This document shows, piece by piece, positions 40,905-49,618 of a stretch of 64,000 bases of DNA. The translations under genes were made by a program, and so were the position numbers. Below the pieces are notes generated by a model that saw nothing but the letters and a program-made list of their open reading frames with translations, made no database searches and was not told the DNA's origin. Origin of the DNA: DASPLX01 sp035627375 (lineage in GTDB: Bacteria; Pseudomonadota; Gammaproteobacteria; Burkholderiales; Burkholderiaceae_D); NCBI GenBank assembly GCA_035627375.1, contig DASPLX010000046.1:74276-138275 (forward strand). Reading direction: 5' to 3'. The number at the start of each line of letters is the position of its first letter. The stretch's first letter is position 1.

Positions 40905-42740
40905 TTATGCCGCTTCGCGCGATGCGCGCTTGCGCTCGTGTTCCTTCAGGAAGCGCTTGCGCAGACGGATGCTCTTCGGGGTGATCTCGACGAGTTCGTC
41001 GTCCTCGATGAATTCGACCGCGTATTCGAGCGTCAGCTGGATCGGCGGAACGAGGCGCACGGCTTCGTCGGTGCCCGAGGCGCGCACGTTGGTCAGCTGC
41101 TTGCCCTTGATCGGGTTGACCACCAGGTCGTTGTCGCGCGAGTGGATGCCGATGATCATGCCTTCGTAGACCGGATCGTTGTGCGACACGAACATGCGGC
41201 CGCGATCCTGCAGCTTCCACAATGCGTAGGCGACGGCGGCGCCGTCGTCCTGGGAGATCAGGACGCCGTTGCGGCGGCCGGCCAGTTCGGGCTTGGTCAG
41301 ATCGACCGGCGAGTATTCGTCGAAGATATGGCTCATCAGGCCGGTGCCGCGCGTGAGCGTCATGAATTCCGACTGGAAGCCGATCAGGCCGCGCGCCGGA
41401 ATGCGGTATTCGAGACGCACACGGCCCTTGCCGTCCGGCTCCATGTTCTGCAGGTCGCCGCGGCGGCGGCCGAGCTCTTCCATCACGCCGCCTTGGTGAG
41501 CGTCTTCGACGTCGACCGTCAGCAATTCGTACGGCTCATGCTTGACGCCGTCGATTTCCTTGAACACGACGCGCGGACGCGATACGGCCAGTTCATAGCC
41601 TTCGCGACGCATGTTCTCGAGCAGGATGGTGAGATGCAGTTCGCCGCGCCCCGAGACCTCGAACACGGTGTCGTCGCCGGTATCGGCCACGCGCAAGGCG
41701 ACGTTCGATTTCAATTCGCGGTCGAGGCGCTCGCGCAATTGGCGGCTGGTGACGAACTTGCCTTCGCGGCCGGCCAGCGGCGAGGTGTTGACCAGGAAGT
41801 TCATGGTCAGCGTCGGCTCGTCGACCTTCAGCATCGGCAGCGCGTCCGGATTGTCGACCGCGCACACCGTGGAACCGATGCCGACTTCTTCGATGCCGTT
41901 GATCAGCACGATGTCGCCGGCTTGCGCTTCGTCGACCAGCACGCGGTCGAGGCCCTTGAACTTGAGCACCTGGTTGACGCGCGCCTTGATCGGCGTCGAA
42001 TCCGGGCCGTTCATGACAATCACGTCCTGCAAACCCTTGATGCGGCCGCGCTTGATGCGGCCGATGCCGATCTTGCCGACGTAGGAGGAATAGTCGAGCG
42101 AGGAAATCTGGAGCTGCAGCGGACCGTCCGGATCGTCGTCGCGGACCGGCACGTGCTCGAGCACCGCATCGAACAGCGGCTTCATCGTGCCTTCGCGCAC
42201 GGTCGGATCGAGGCTCGCGTAACCGTTCAGCGCCGAGGCGTACACCACCGGGAAGTCGAGCTGTTCTTCGGTCGCGCCGAGCTTGTCGAACAATTCGAAG
42301 GTCGCGTTGATGACCCAGTCCGGGCGGGCGCCCGGGCGGTCGATCTTGTTCACCACCACGATCGGCTTCAGGCCGAGGCCGAGCGCCTTGCGCGTCACGA
42401 AGCGCGTCTGCGGCATCGGGCCTTCAACGGCATCGACCAGCAGCAGGACGGAATCGACCATCGACAGCACGCGCTCGACCTCGCCGCCGAAATCGGCGTG
42501 GCCGGGGGTGTCGACGATATTGATGTGCGTGCCTTCGTACTCGACCGCGCAATTCTTCGCCAGGATCGTGATGCCGCGTTCCTTTTCAAGATCGTTGGAA
42601 TCCATCACGCGATTGTCGACGTGCTGGTTTTCGCGGAAGGTGCCGCTTTGCTTCAGCAGCTGGTCGACCAGCGTGGTTTTGCCGTGATCGACGTGGGCGA
42701 TGATGGCGATGTTGCGCAGAGCGCGTTTGGCGTTGGACAT
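40905..42740 (-). CDS. typA: ribosome-associated GTPase TypA/BipA
   Basis: 611 residues. EF-G-like GTPase that assists 50S assembly and stress adaptation. G1 is AHVDHGKTTLVD (near residue 14), then DTPGHADFGGEVERVLSMVD with G3, and NKIDRPGARPDW with G4. The effector region contains NRVMDSNDLEKERGITILAK. Domains II-III and the BipA C-terminal domain follow (EYRIPARGLIGFQSEFMTLT). Length and order match BipA. The start ATG at 42740 lies 278 bases downstream of truB, with a minus-strand TATACT (42775-42780) in between that could be its own -10 box. Confidence 0.96.
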   Translation of the reverse strand: MSNAKRALRNIAIIAHVDHGKTTLVDQLLKQSGTFRENQHVDNRVMDSNDLEKERGITILAKNCAVEYEGTHINIVDTPGHADFGGEVERVLSMVDSVLLLVDAVEGPMPQTRFVTRKALGLGLKPIVVVNKIDRPGARPDWVINATFELFDKLGATEEQLDFPVVYASALNGYASLDPTVREGTMKPLFDAVLEHVPVRDDDPDGPLQLQISSLDYSSYVGKIGIGRIKRGRIKGLQDVIVMNGPDSTPIKARVNQVLKFKGLDRVLVDEAQAGDIVLINGIEEVGIGSTVCAVDNPDALPMLKVDEPTLTMNFLVNTSPLAGREGKFVTSRQLRERLDRELKSNVALRVADTGDDTVFEVSGRGELHLTILLENMRREGYELAVSRPRVVFKEIDGVKHEPYELLTVDVEDAHQGGVMEELGRRRGDLQNMEPDGKGRVRLEYRIPARGLIGFQSEFMTLTRGTGLMSHIFDEYSPVDLTKPELAGRRNGVLISQDDGAAVAYALWKLQDRGRMFVSHNDPVYEGMIIGIHSRDNDLVVNPIKGKQLTNVRASGTDEAVRLVPPIQLTLEYAVEFIEDDELVEITPKSIRLRKRFLKEHERKRASREAA

Positions 42741-43018
42741 GGGAAGGCGTGCGAGTGAATCGGGGAAACCTGCAAGTATATCATGCCGCGCCGCGGAAAT
42801 TGCGGAAAACCGAGGAATTTCAAAGGCTTGGCAAGATATGGCCGATCCTGACCGGCGCCGGAATCGCCGGCTTCATTCCCGTGCCGACAGGTCCGCCCCG
42901 GCCAAGGCGGTTATGCGGCCAGTCTCGAACGACGGATGCATTGGCGGACAAGGCTTGAGCCACATTGGCCGGCCTCATGCGCAAGTTGCCGGCGCTCGCC
43001 GGCCCGTCGTGCGAACGC

Positions 43019-43960
43019 TCAGCGATTCGGCGCGACAGCGATCAGGCGCTCCGGGGCCAGCAAACCGTAGTCGGTCAATGTCGCCGTGCCAAGCAAGCGC
43101 TTATCGACTCCGCCATAGACGCGTACACGGCCGGCGACATACTGCCTGCCGTTCTCCGGTTTGCCGAGCGCAAGACGTTGACCGTGCAGGAAACGGTCGC
43201 TCAATTCCGGGGAGAGATCGAGGGCCGGGAATGAGGAAAGCAAAGCATCGACCGGAGCCAGCAAGGCGATGCGTTCGGCTTCCCCCACGATGGACTCCAA
43301 GCTGCCGAGTGTCACGGCATGTTCGAGCGTCAGGTCGCCAACGGCAATGCGGCGCAGGTCTTGCAGGTGCGCGCCGCAGCCGAGCGCCGCGCCGATGTCC
43401 TCGCCAAGCACGCGGATATAGGTGCCCTTGCTGCAACGGACGCGCAGCCGCAGATAAGGCGCCGTGTAATCGAGCAGCTCCAGCGCGTGGATCGTCACCC
43501 GCCGCGCTTCGCGTTCGAGCGTCACGCCGGCGCGCGCATATTCGTACAAGGGCTTGCCATCCCGCTTCAATGCCGAATACATCGGCGGCACCTGATCGAT
43601 TTCGCCGCGGAATGCCGTCAGTACGCCTTCGATCGCTTCGCGCGTCGCGCTGACGGGAAGCGTCTCGAGCACATCGCCCTCGGTATCGCCGGTCGTCGTG
43701 CGCACGCCGAGCCGGACCACGGTTTCATAGGTCTTGTCGGCGTCGAGCAGGTCCTGCGAAAACTTGGTCGCCTCGCCGAAGCACAAGGGCAACAGACCGG
43801 TCGCGAAGGGATCGAGGGTGCCGGTGTGGCCGGCCTTCACTGCGTTCAACAACCACTTTGCCTTGCCGAGCGCGTCGTTGCTCGACAGGCCCGCCGGCTT
43901 ATCGAGCAGCAATACGCCATGCACGGGCACACGTTTCTTCTTGGGCGTCGTGGTCGCCAT
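43019..43960 (-). CDS. truB: tRNA pseudouridine-55 synthase TruB
   Basis: 313 residues. Makes the invariant pseudouridine at position 55 of tRNA T-loops. The motif HGVLLLDKPAGLSSNDALGK leads to the catalytic Asp in HTGTLDPFATGLLP (D50), with YSALKRDGKPLYEYAR later, and a C-terminal PUA-like region. The length is usual for proteobacterial TruB. It is transcribed after rbfA with 39 bases between them and is the last gene of the rimP-nusA-infB-rbfA-truB operon, a classic order. Confidence 0.96.
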   Translation of the reverse strand: MATTTPKKKRVPVHGVLLLDKPAGLSSNDALGKAKWLLNAVKAGHTGTLDPFATGLLPLCFGEATKFSQDLLDADKTYETVVRLGVRTTTGDTEGDVLETLPVSATREAIEGVLTAFRGEIDQVPPMYSALKRDGKPLYEYARAGVTLEREARRVTIHALELLDYTAPYLRLRVRCSKGTYIRVLGEDIGAALGCGAHLQDLRRIAVGDLTLEHAVTLGSLESIVGEAERIALLAPVDALLSSFPALDLSPELSDRFLHGQRLALGKPENGRQYVAGRVRVYGGVDKRLLGTATLTDYGLLAPERLIAVAPNR

Positions 43961-43999
43961 GATCGCAACGGATTGGGTGACGGGCAGAAATGCGGCGAA

Positions 44000-44386
44000 T
44001 TACTCGTCCGCATCCTTGGCCCGGGTCGCGTTGGCTTCGTCGATCAGTTTCGACAGCGCCATGCCGCGCGCCGGCGAGACGTCGTGGACGAAATGGATCT
44101 CGGGAATCGTGTGGATGGTGAGGCGGCGGCCGAGCTGGCCGCGAATGAAGCCGGATGCCTTCTGCAGGCCGGCCAGCGTGTTCTTCACCGCCTCTTCGTG
44201 ATCGGGCAGCGTCGTGAAAAACACCTTCGCATGGGCGTAATCGGGCGTGACCTGCACTTCGGTGATCGTGACCATGCCCACGCGCGGATCCTTCAATCCG
44301 TACGCGATGATCTCCGCCAGATCGCGCTGGATCTGATCGGCGACGCGTATGCCGCGCCCGGGGATGGATTTGCTGTGTTTGGCCAT
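44000..44386 (-). CDS. rbfA: 30S ribosome-binding factor RbfA
   Basis: 128 residues. KH-fold protein that matures the 5' end region of 16S rRNA and acts in cold adaptation. The pattern is typical: RVADQIQRDLAEIIAYGLKD, VTITEVQVTPDYAHAKVFFT and RLTIHTIPEIHFVHDVSPAR. It lies between infB and truB. A perfect hairpin in the 45-base gap upstream may tune the infB-to-rbfA ratio. Confidence 0.95.
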   Translation of the reverse strand: MAKHSKSIPGRGIRVADQIQRDLAEIIAYGLKDPRVGMVTITEVQVTPDYAHAKVFFTTLPDHEEAVKNTLAGLQKASGFIRGQLGRRLTIHTIPEIHFVHDVSPARGMALSKLIDEANATRAKDADE

Positions 44387-44398
44387 GAATATCCATAC

Positions 44399-44422
44399 GC
44401 CCTCTTCCGCTTGGAAGAGGGC
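44399..44422 (-). terminator. intercistronic hairpin between infB and rbfA
   Basis: GCCCTCTTCC (44399-44408) and GGAAGAGGGC (44413-44422) form a perfect 10-bp stem with a four-base loop. No T-run follows on the minus strand, so a partial terminator, RNase site or mRNA-stabilising element is more likely than a full stop. Confidence 0.55.
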
Positions 44423-44431
44423 AAACTTGCA

Positions 44432-47260
44432 TTACAGCGTGCGGGCGACTTCCTGCACTTCGAACACCTCGAGCTGATCGCCTTCCTTGATGTCGTTGTA
44501 GTTCTTCAGCGACAGGCCGCACTCGAAGCCGGCCTTCACTTCCTTCACGTCATCCTTGAAGCGCTTGAGCGAATCGAGCTCGCCGGTCCAGATCACCACG
44601 TTGTCGCGCAACAAGCGGACCGATGCGCCGCGCTTGACCAGGCCGTCGAGCACGTAGCAACCGGCGATCGCGCCTACCTTGCTGACGTGGAATACCTGGC
44701 GAATCTCGACCAGGCCCAGCGCCTGCTCGCGCTTCTCGGGCGCCAGCATGCCGGACATCGCGGCCTTGATATCGTCCACCGCATCGTAAATGATGTTGTA
44801 GTAACGGATATCGATGCCGTTGGTCTCGGCCAGCTTGCGCGCGGAAGCGTCGGCGCGCGTGTTGAAGCCGATGATGACGGCTTTCGATGCCACCGCGAGG
44901 TTGACGTCCGATTCGGAAATGCCGCCGACGGCCGCATGCACGACTTGCACGCGCACTTCCTCGGTCGACAGCTTCTGCATCGTATGCACCAGCGCTTCCT
45001 GCGAACCCTGGACGTCGGCCTTGATGATGAGCGGCAGGTTCTTGACTTCGCCTTCCGCCATCTGCTCGAACATGTTCTCGAGTTTCGCCGCTTGTTGCTT
45101 GGCCAGCTTGACGTCGCGGAACTTGCCCTGGCGGAACAAGGCGATTTCGCGCGCCTTGCGCTCGTCGGGCAGGACGACGACATCTTCGCCGGCCGCCGGC
45201 ACTTCGGTCAGGCCCTGGATCTCGACCGGAATCGAGGGGCCCGCTTCGGCGATGTTCTTGCCGTTCTCGTCGAGCATCGCGCGTACACGGCCGTAGGACG
45301 ATCCCGCCAGCACGACGTCGCCGCGCTTCAAGGTACCGCCTTGCACCAGCACCGTCGCGACCGGGCCGCGTCCCTTGTCGAGTTTCGCCTCGATCACGAG
45401 GCCCTTGGCCGGAGCATCGACCGGCGCCGTCAATTCCAGCACTTCGGCTTGCAACAGCACGTTCTCGAGCAGGTCGTCGATCCCCTGGCCGGTCTTGGCC
45501 GAGACCGGAATGAACGGCGATTCGCCGCCGTAGGCTTCCGGCACGACTTGCTCGGCGATCAGTTCCTGCGTCACGCGATCGACATTGGTGCCCGGCTTGT
45601 CGATCTTGTTGATCGCCACCACCAGCGGCACTCCGGCGGCCTTTGCATGCGAGATCGCCTCCTTGGTCTGCGGCATCACGCCGTCGTCGGCAGCCACCAC
45701 CAGGATGACGATGTCGGTCGCCTTCGCGCCGCGGGCGCGCATCGCGGTAAATGCTTCGTGACCCGGTGTATCGAGGAAGGTGATGATGCCGCGCGGCGTT
45801 TCGACGTGATAGGCGCCGATATGCTGCGTGATGCCGCCCGCTTCGCCGGCCGCCACTTTGGCGCGGCGGATATAGTCGAGCAGCGAGGTCTTGCCGTGGT
45901 CGACGTGGCCCATGACGGTCACGACCGGCGCGCGCGGCAACGCCTCGGCATCGGTATGCTCCGTGCCTTCGGACAGCATCGCTTCCGGATCGTCGAGCTT
46001 CGCGGCATGCGCGCGATGGCCCATTTCCTCCACCACGATCATCGCGGTTTCCTGGTCGAGCACCTGGTTGATGGTGACCATCTGCCCCAGCTTCATCAAC
46101 TGCTTGATGACCTCGGATGCCTTGACCGCCATCTTGTGGGCCAGTTCGGCCACGGTGATGGTCTCCGGCACATGAACATCCTTGATGATGGCCTCGGTCG
46201 GTGCCTGGAAATTGCTTTCACGATCATCATGGTGCGAACGGCGGCCCTTCGGACCGGCACGCCATCCGCTTTCGCGGCCGCCGGCAACCGTCGCTCCGCG
46301 CGTCTTCAAGCCGGCGCCGCGCTTCTTCGCGGCATCGTCCTGCCAAGTCGACGCGACGTTGGCCGACTTGATCGATTTCTTGTCGCCCGGCTTCTTGTCG
46401 TCTTTCTTGTCGGCCGGTTTCTTGTCGGCCGGCTTGTGCAACGTGCCTTCGGTAGCCTTCGCCACGGGCGCCGCCGGCGCCGGCTCCGGCGCCTTCATGA
46501 CCTTGCGCGGCGCGCTCATCATGGCCTTGATCTGGGCGACTTCGTCGGCGACCGCCTTGCGCGCGCGCTCGGTGGCGGCAGCGCGTTCGGCGGCTTCCTT
46601 CTCCGCAGCCTCGCGCGCCGCCTGCTCGGCACGGCGCTTGGTCTCTTCATCGGCTAGGCGCTGCTGCTCCTGTTCGGCCGTTTCCTGGACTTTCGGCGTC
46701 GCGGCAGCCTTGGCCGCGGCTTCAGCGGCGGCCTTCTTCGCCTCTTCTTCGGCACGGCGCATGGCTTCGGCCTGCGCTTCCTTTTCGGCTTCCAGTCTCG
46801 CCAGGCGCTCCTGCTTCTCGCGCAACTCGGCTTCCTGGCGCGCGATCAGCTCGGCCTGGCGGCGCGCTTCCTCTGCGCGGCGTGCGCGTTCCGCCTCGTC
46901 GATGACGGGTGCGGCCGGCGCCGCGGGTTTCGCGGCCACTTCCTCGGCCACCGGTTCGTCGCGCTTGATGAAGGTGCGCTTCTTGCGGACTTCCACTTGG
47001 ATCGTGCGCGATTTGCCCGTGGCATCCGCCTGCTTGATCTCGGTCGTCTCCTTGCGCGTCAGCGTGATTTTTTTCTTTTCGCCATCAGGCGCCGCGCCGT
47101 GCGAGCGGCGCAGATGATCGAGGAGCTTGTCCTTGTCTTCCTTCGACAGCGGGTCGGACGACGAACTCTTGATGACGCCGGCAGCGCGCAACTGCGTCAG
47201 CAGCAGATCCGCAGGCATCCTCAGTTCGGTGGCAAATTGGGCTACGTTGTTACTCGCCAT
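44432..47260 (-). CDS. infB: translation initiation factor IF-2
   Basis: 942 residues. GTPase that places initiator fMet-tRNA on the 30S subunit. The N-terminus has the IF2-N motif (NNVAQFATELRMPADLLLTQ), then a long charged Ala/Glu/Lys/Gln linker (residues 90-330). The G domain starts near residue 450 with GHVDHGKTSLLDYIRRAKVA, followed by DTPGHEAFTAMRARGAKATD and NKIDKPGTNVDR. The C-terminal domains end with an fMet-binding region (EFECGLS-type FECGLSLKNYND). Length and domain order are normal for beta-IF2. It is the third gene of the operon. Confidence 0.97.
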   Translation of the reverse strand: MASNNVAQFATELRMPADLLLTQLRAAGVIKSSSSDPLSKEDKDKLLDHLRRSHGAAPDGEKKKITLTRKETTEIKQADATGKSRTIQVEVRKKRTFIKRDEPVAEEVAAKPAAPAAPVIDEAERARRAEEARRQAELIARQEAELREKQERLARLEAEKEAQAEAMRRAEEEAKKAAAEAAAKAAATPKVQETAEQEQQRLADEETKRRAEQAAREAAEKEAAERAAATERARKAVADEVAQIKAMMSAPRKVMKAPEPAPAAPVAKATEGTLHKPADKKPADKKDDKKPGDKKSIKSANVASTWQDDAAKKRGAGLKTRGATVAGGRESGWRAGPKGRRSHHDDRESNFQAPTEAIIKDVHVPETITVAELAHKMAVKASEVIKQLMKLGQMVTINQVLDQETAMIVVEEMGHRAHAAKLDDPEAMLSEGTEHTDAEALPRAPVVTVMGHVDHGKTSLLDYIRRAKVAAGEAGGITQHIGAYHVETPRGIITFLDTPGHEAFTAMRARGAKATDIVILVVAADDGVMPQTKEAISHAKAAGVPLVVAINKIDKPGTNVDRVTQELIAEQVVPEAYGGESPFIPVSAKTGQGIDDLLENVLLQAEVLELTAPVDAPAKGLVIEAKLDKGRGPVATVLVQGGTLKRGDVVLAGSSYGRVRAMLDENGKNIAEAGPSIPVEIQGLTEVPAAGEDVVVLPDERKAREIALFRQGKFRDVKLAKQQAAKLENMFEQMAEGEVKNLPLIIKADVQGSQEALVHTMQKLSTEEVRVQVVHAAVGGISESDVNLAVASKAVIIGFNTRADASARKLAETNGIDIRYYNIIYDAVDDIKAAMSGMLAPEKREQALGLVEIRQVFHVSKVGAIAGCYVLDGLVKRGASVRLLRDNVVIWTGELDSLKRFKDDVKEVKAGFECGLSLKNYNDIKEGDQLEVFEVQEVARTL

Positions 47261-47311
47261 TCAGTCCTCTTTTCTAATAATGGCAGCACTGATGATAATG
47301 AGGCTTCCCGA

Positions 47312-48871
47312 TCACTTCGCTTCGCTCAGGCTCCAAGCCTTTGCTTGCAACGCCTTGGCGCGATCATCGTATTTCGCGTCGATGAGTTTCATTTCGTCAT
47401 CGTTCACGTCGTCGAATTGAGTGTCGATCAGCTGACGCGCGCGGTCGGTCGGCAAGGCCAGGATCGCGCCGAATTCGTCATAGGCAAGACCGGCGAAGGC
47501 TTCCAGCGTCTTGATGCCGGCCAGACCGAGCTTACCCGCCGTCACGCGGTCCATGCCGTCGAGATTGGCCAAGGCATCTTCCATGCCTTCCATGCCTTCC
47601 TCGGAAGCGATCGCCTCGGTCACCAGCGCATCGCGCGCGCGGTTGCGTAATTCATTGACCGTGTCTTCGTCAAACGATTCGATTTCGAGCATTTCGGAAA
47701 TCGGCACATAGGCGATTTCTTCCAGGCTGGAAAAACCTTCCTCGATCAGGATGTCGGCCACTTCCTGGTCGACGTCGAGCTTTTCCATGAACAGGGCGCG
47801 CGTCGCCGCGGTTTCCGCCGCGTGCTTGTCGGCCGACTCCTCGGCGGTCATGATGTTGATCTGCCAGCCGGTCAGTTCCGACGCCAGACGCACGTTCTGG
47901 CCGCCGCGGCCGATGGCGATCGCGAGGTTCTCCTCGTCGACGACGACATCCATCGCATGCTTGTCTTCATCGACCACGATCGACGACACATTGGCCGGCG
48001 CCAGGGCGCCGATCACGAACTGGGCCGGGTCTTCCGACCACAAGACGATGTCGACGCGCTCACCGCCGAGTTCACCGGTCACGGCCTGGACGCGCGAACC
48101 GCGCATGCCGACGCAGGTGCCGATCGGATCGATGCGCTTGTCGTTGGTGTGCACGGCAATCTTCGCGCGCACGCCCGGATCGCGGGCCGCCGATTTGATT
48201 TCGAGCAAGCCTTGTTCGATCTCGGGGACTTCGAGCTCGAACAGCTTCATGATGAATTCCGGCGCCGTACGCGACAGGATCACTTGCGGGCCGCGCGCAT
48301 TGCGGTCGATACGCAGGATGTAGGCGCGGACGCGATCGCCGATGCGCAGGTTTTCCTTCGGGATCATCTGATCGCGCGGCAGGCGCGCTTCGATCTTGCC
48401 GGATTCGACGATGGCGTCGCCGCGCTCCATGCGCTTGATCGTGCCGGTGACGAGCGAATCGCCGCGCGCCAGGAAGTCCTGCAGGATCTGCTCGCGCTCC
48501 GCATCGCGGATGCGCTGCAACACGACCTGCTTGGTGTCTTGGGCGAAACGGCGGCCGAAATCGACCGACTCGATCGGCTCTTCGATGTAGTCGTCGACTT
48601 CGATGTCGGGAATCTGTTCCTTGGCTTCGAAGTGGAGGATTTCCTGGTCCGGCAACTGCAGGCCGGCATCGTCCGGCACCACGTGCCAGCGGCGATAGGA
48701 TTCGAATTCGCCGGTTTCGCGATCGATCGAGACGCGGATATCGACTTCGCCGTCATAACGTTTCTTGGTCGCCTGCGCAAGAGCATGTTCGAGCGCCCCG
48801 AAGACGATCTCTTTATCGACGTTTTTTTCTCGTGCCAGTGCATCGACCAGCAATAACACTTCGCGACTCAT
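47312..48871 (-). CDS. nusA: transcription termination/antitermination factor NusA
   Basis: 519 residues. RNA polymerase-binding protein that modulates pausing, termination and antitermination. It has an N-terminal polymerase-binding domain, then S1 (VTGTIKRMERGDAIVESGKI), KH regions (RIDPIGTCVGMRGSRVQAVT and LAIGRGGQNVRLASELTGWQ), and two C-terminal acidic helical repeats with the ending typical of proteobacterial NusA. Its ATG overlaps the rimP stop, so the two are translationally coupled. It precedes infB by 51 bases. NusA is known to control its own operon in E. coli, and a possible attenuator precedes rimP here. Confidence 0.97.
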   Translation of the reverse strand: MSREVLLLVDALAREKNVDKEIVFGALEHALAQATKKRYDGEVDIRVSIDRETGEFESYRRWHVVPDDAGLQLPDQEILHFEAKEQIPDIEVDDYIEEPIESVDFGRRFAQDTKQVVLQRIRDAEREQILQDFLARGDSLVTGTIKRMERGDAIVESGKIEARLPRDQMIPKENLRIGDRVRAYILRIDRNARGPQVILSRTAPEFIMKLFELEVPEIEQGLLEIKSAARDPGVRAKIAVHTNDKRIDPIGTCVGMRGSRVQAVTGELGGERVDIVLWSEDPAQFVIGALAPANVSSIVVDEDKHAMDVVVDEENLAIAIGRGGQNVRLASELTGWQINIMTAEESADKHAAETAATRALFMEKLDVDQEVADILIEEGFSSLEEIAYVPISEMLEIESFDEDTVNELRNRARDALVTEAIASEEGMEGMEDALANLDGMDRVTAGKLGLAGIKTLEAFAGLAYDEFGAILALPTDRARQLIDTQFDDVNDDEMKLIDAKYDDRAKALQAKAWSLSEAK

Positions 48872-49353
48872 GCTTTGCGACTCCTAAAATCCACTTTCGG
48901 CACCAAGCGTGCCTTGTCCACATCGGCCAGCGTAAACTCCAACATCGCCGGGCCGTCTTTACCTTCAAATTCGAGTTTCAGCTTGTCACCGTCCGGCGCG
49001 TGCAGCACGCCTTGGAACGATTTGCGGTTCGCCGCGCCCGGCATCGGCATGCGCAGCTTGACGGTCGCCTCATGCCCGGCGAAGCGGACGTAATCGGCGA
49101 CCTTTTTGAGCGGACGATCGAGCCCGGGCGACGAGATTTCCAGCCTCTCGTAATCGACATTCTCCACGAGGAATACGTGCGACAGCTGATGGCTTACCTT
49201 TTCGCAATCCTCGACGGTGATCGCCTCGGCGGCCTCTCCTTGCTCTGCAAAGTCGATATACACCCGCAGCAAACCGCGGCCAGCCTGCTCGAAATCGACC
49301 AGTTCATAGCCCATGCCCGCCAGGGTTTTCTCTATCAGATCAAGCAAACGCAA
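48868..49353 (-). CDS. rimP: ribosome maturation factor RimP
   Basis: 161 residues from a TTG at 49353. This start gives MRLLDLIEKTLAGMGYELVD, which aligns with the usual RimP N-terminus, and has GGAG six bases upstream. A longer frame to 49458 crosses a terminator hairpin and is rejected. Features are VEDCEKVSHQLSHVFLVEN, the motif YERLEISSPGLDRPLKKVAD and the C-terminal AMLEFTLADVDKARLVPKVD. RimP aids 30S assembly. It overlaps nusA by four bases. Upstream leader: see 49412-49540. Confidence 0.9.
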   Translation of the reverse strand: MRLLDLIEKTLAGMGYELVDFEQAGRGLLRVYIDFAEQGEAAEAITVEDCEKVSHQLSHVFLVENVDYERLEISSPGLDRPLKKVADYVRFAGHEATVKLRMPMPGAANRKSFQGVLHAPDGDKLKLEFEGKDGPAMLEFTLADVDKARLVPKVDFRSRKA

Positions 49354-49411
49354 AACACTCTCCGCAAATACCGTCCGGCGGCCCGGACCGCCCGCGCAGA
49401 ACCGGATCAAC

Positions 49412-49436
49412 AAAAAAAAAATGGGCATCTGCCCAT
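49412..49436 (-). terminator. intrinsic terminator in the rimP leader (possible attenuator)
   Basis: On the minus strand ATGGGC (49436-49431) pairs with GCCCAT (49426-49421) around AGAT, followed by nine T. It lies about 70 bases upstream of the rimP start and downstream of a likely promoter, so the full operon is transcribed only if polymerase passes it. Confidence 0.8.
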
Positions 49437-49511
49437 CTCTTTTTATCGTTCCAGCCACTTGTAGCAGGCCCCACGAAAGCCGCCGTGGACGTGACTTTTG
49501 TTAACTACGAA

Positions 49512-49540
49512 ATTATAAACGATCAGGGACAATGCCGCAA
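49512..49540 (-). promoter_or_regulatory. likely promoter of the rimP-nusA-infB operon
   Basis: On the minus strand -10 TATAAT (49517-49512) and a -35-like TTGCGG (49540-49535) are separated by 17 bases. The start site would lie near 49505. An inverted repeat GCCGCA-N9-TGCGGC (49534-49554) covers the -35 region. Together with the terminator at 49412-49436 this gives a leader RNA of roughly 95 bases that contains a CCACG/CGTGG hairpin. Confidence 0.6.
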
Positions 49541-49618
49541 TGACAGAGTGCGGCAGGCAATGCTGCCAGCCCCTCGGAACCGACCGCCGAGAGGGCTCAA
49601 ATCATTACCTCGAAGCAA

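Noticed and set aside
40938..42758. 606-codon plus-strand frame opposite typA
   Set aside because: Antisense shadow of typA, without ribosome site or recognisable motifs.
43319..46657. 1112-codon plus-strand frame opposite truB, rbfA and infB
   Set aside because: Long antisense frame in GC-rich DNA with His/Arg/Gln-rich nonsense composition and no domain; the minus-strand genes are certain.
49354..49458. Longer rimP start upstream of 49353
   Set aside because: The extra residues cross a terminator hairpin with nine T; the TTG at 49353 has a ribosome site and gives the normal RimP N-terminus.
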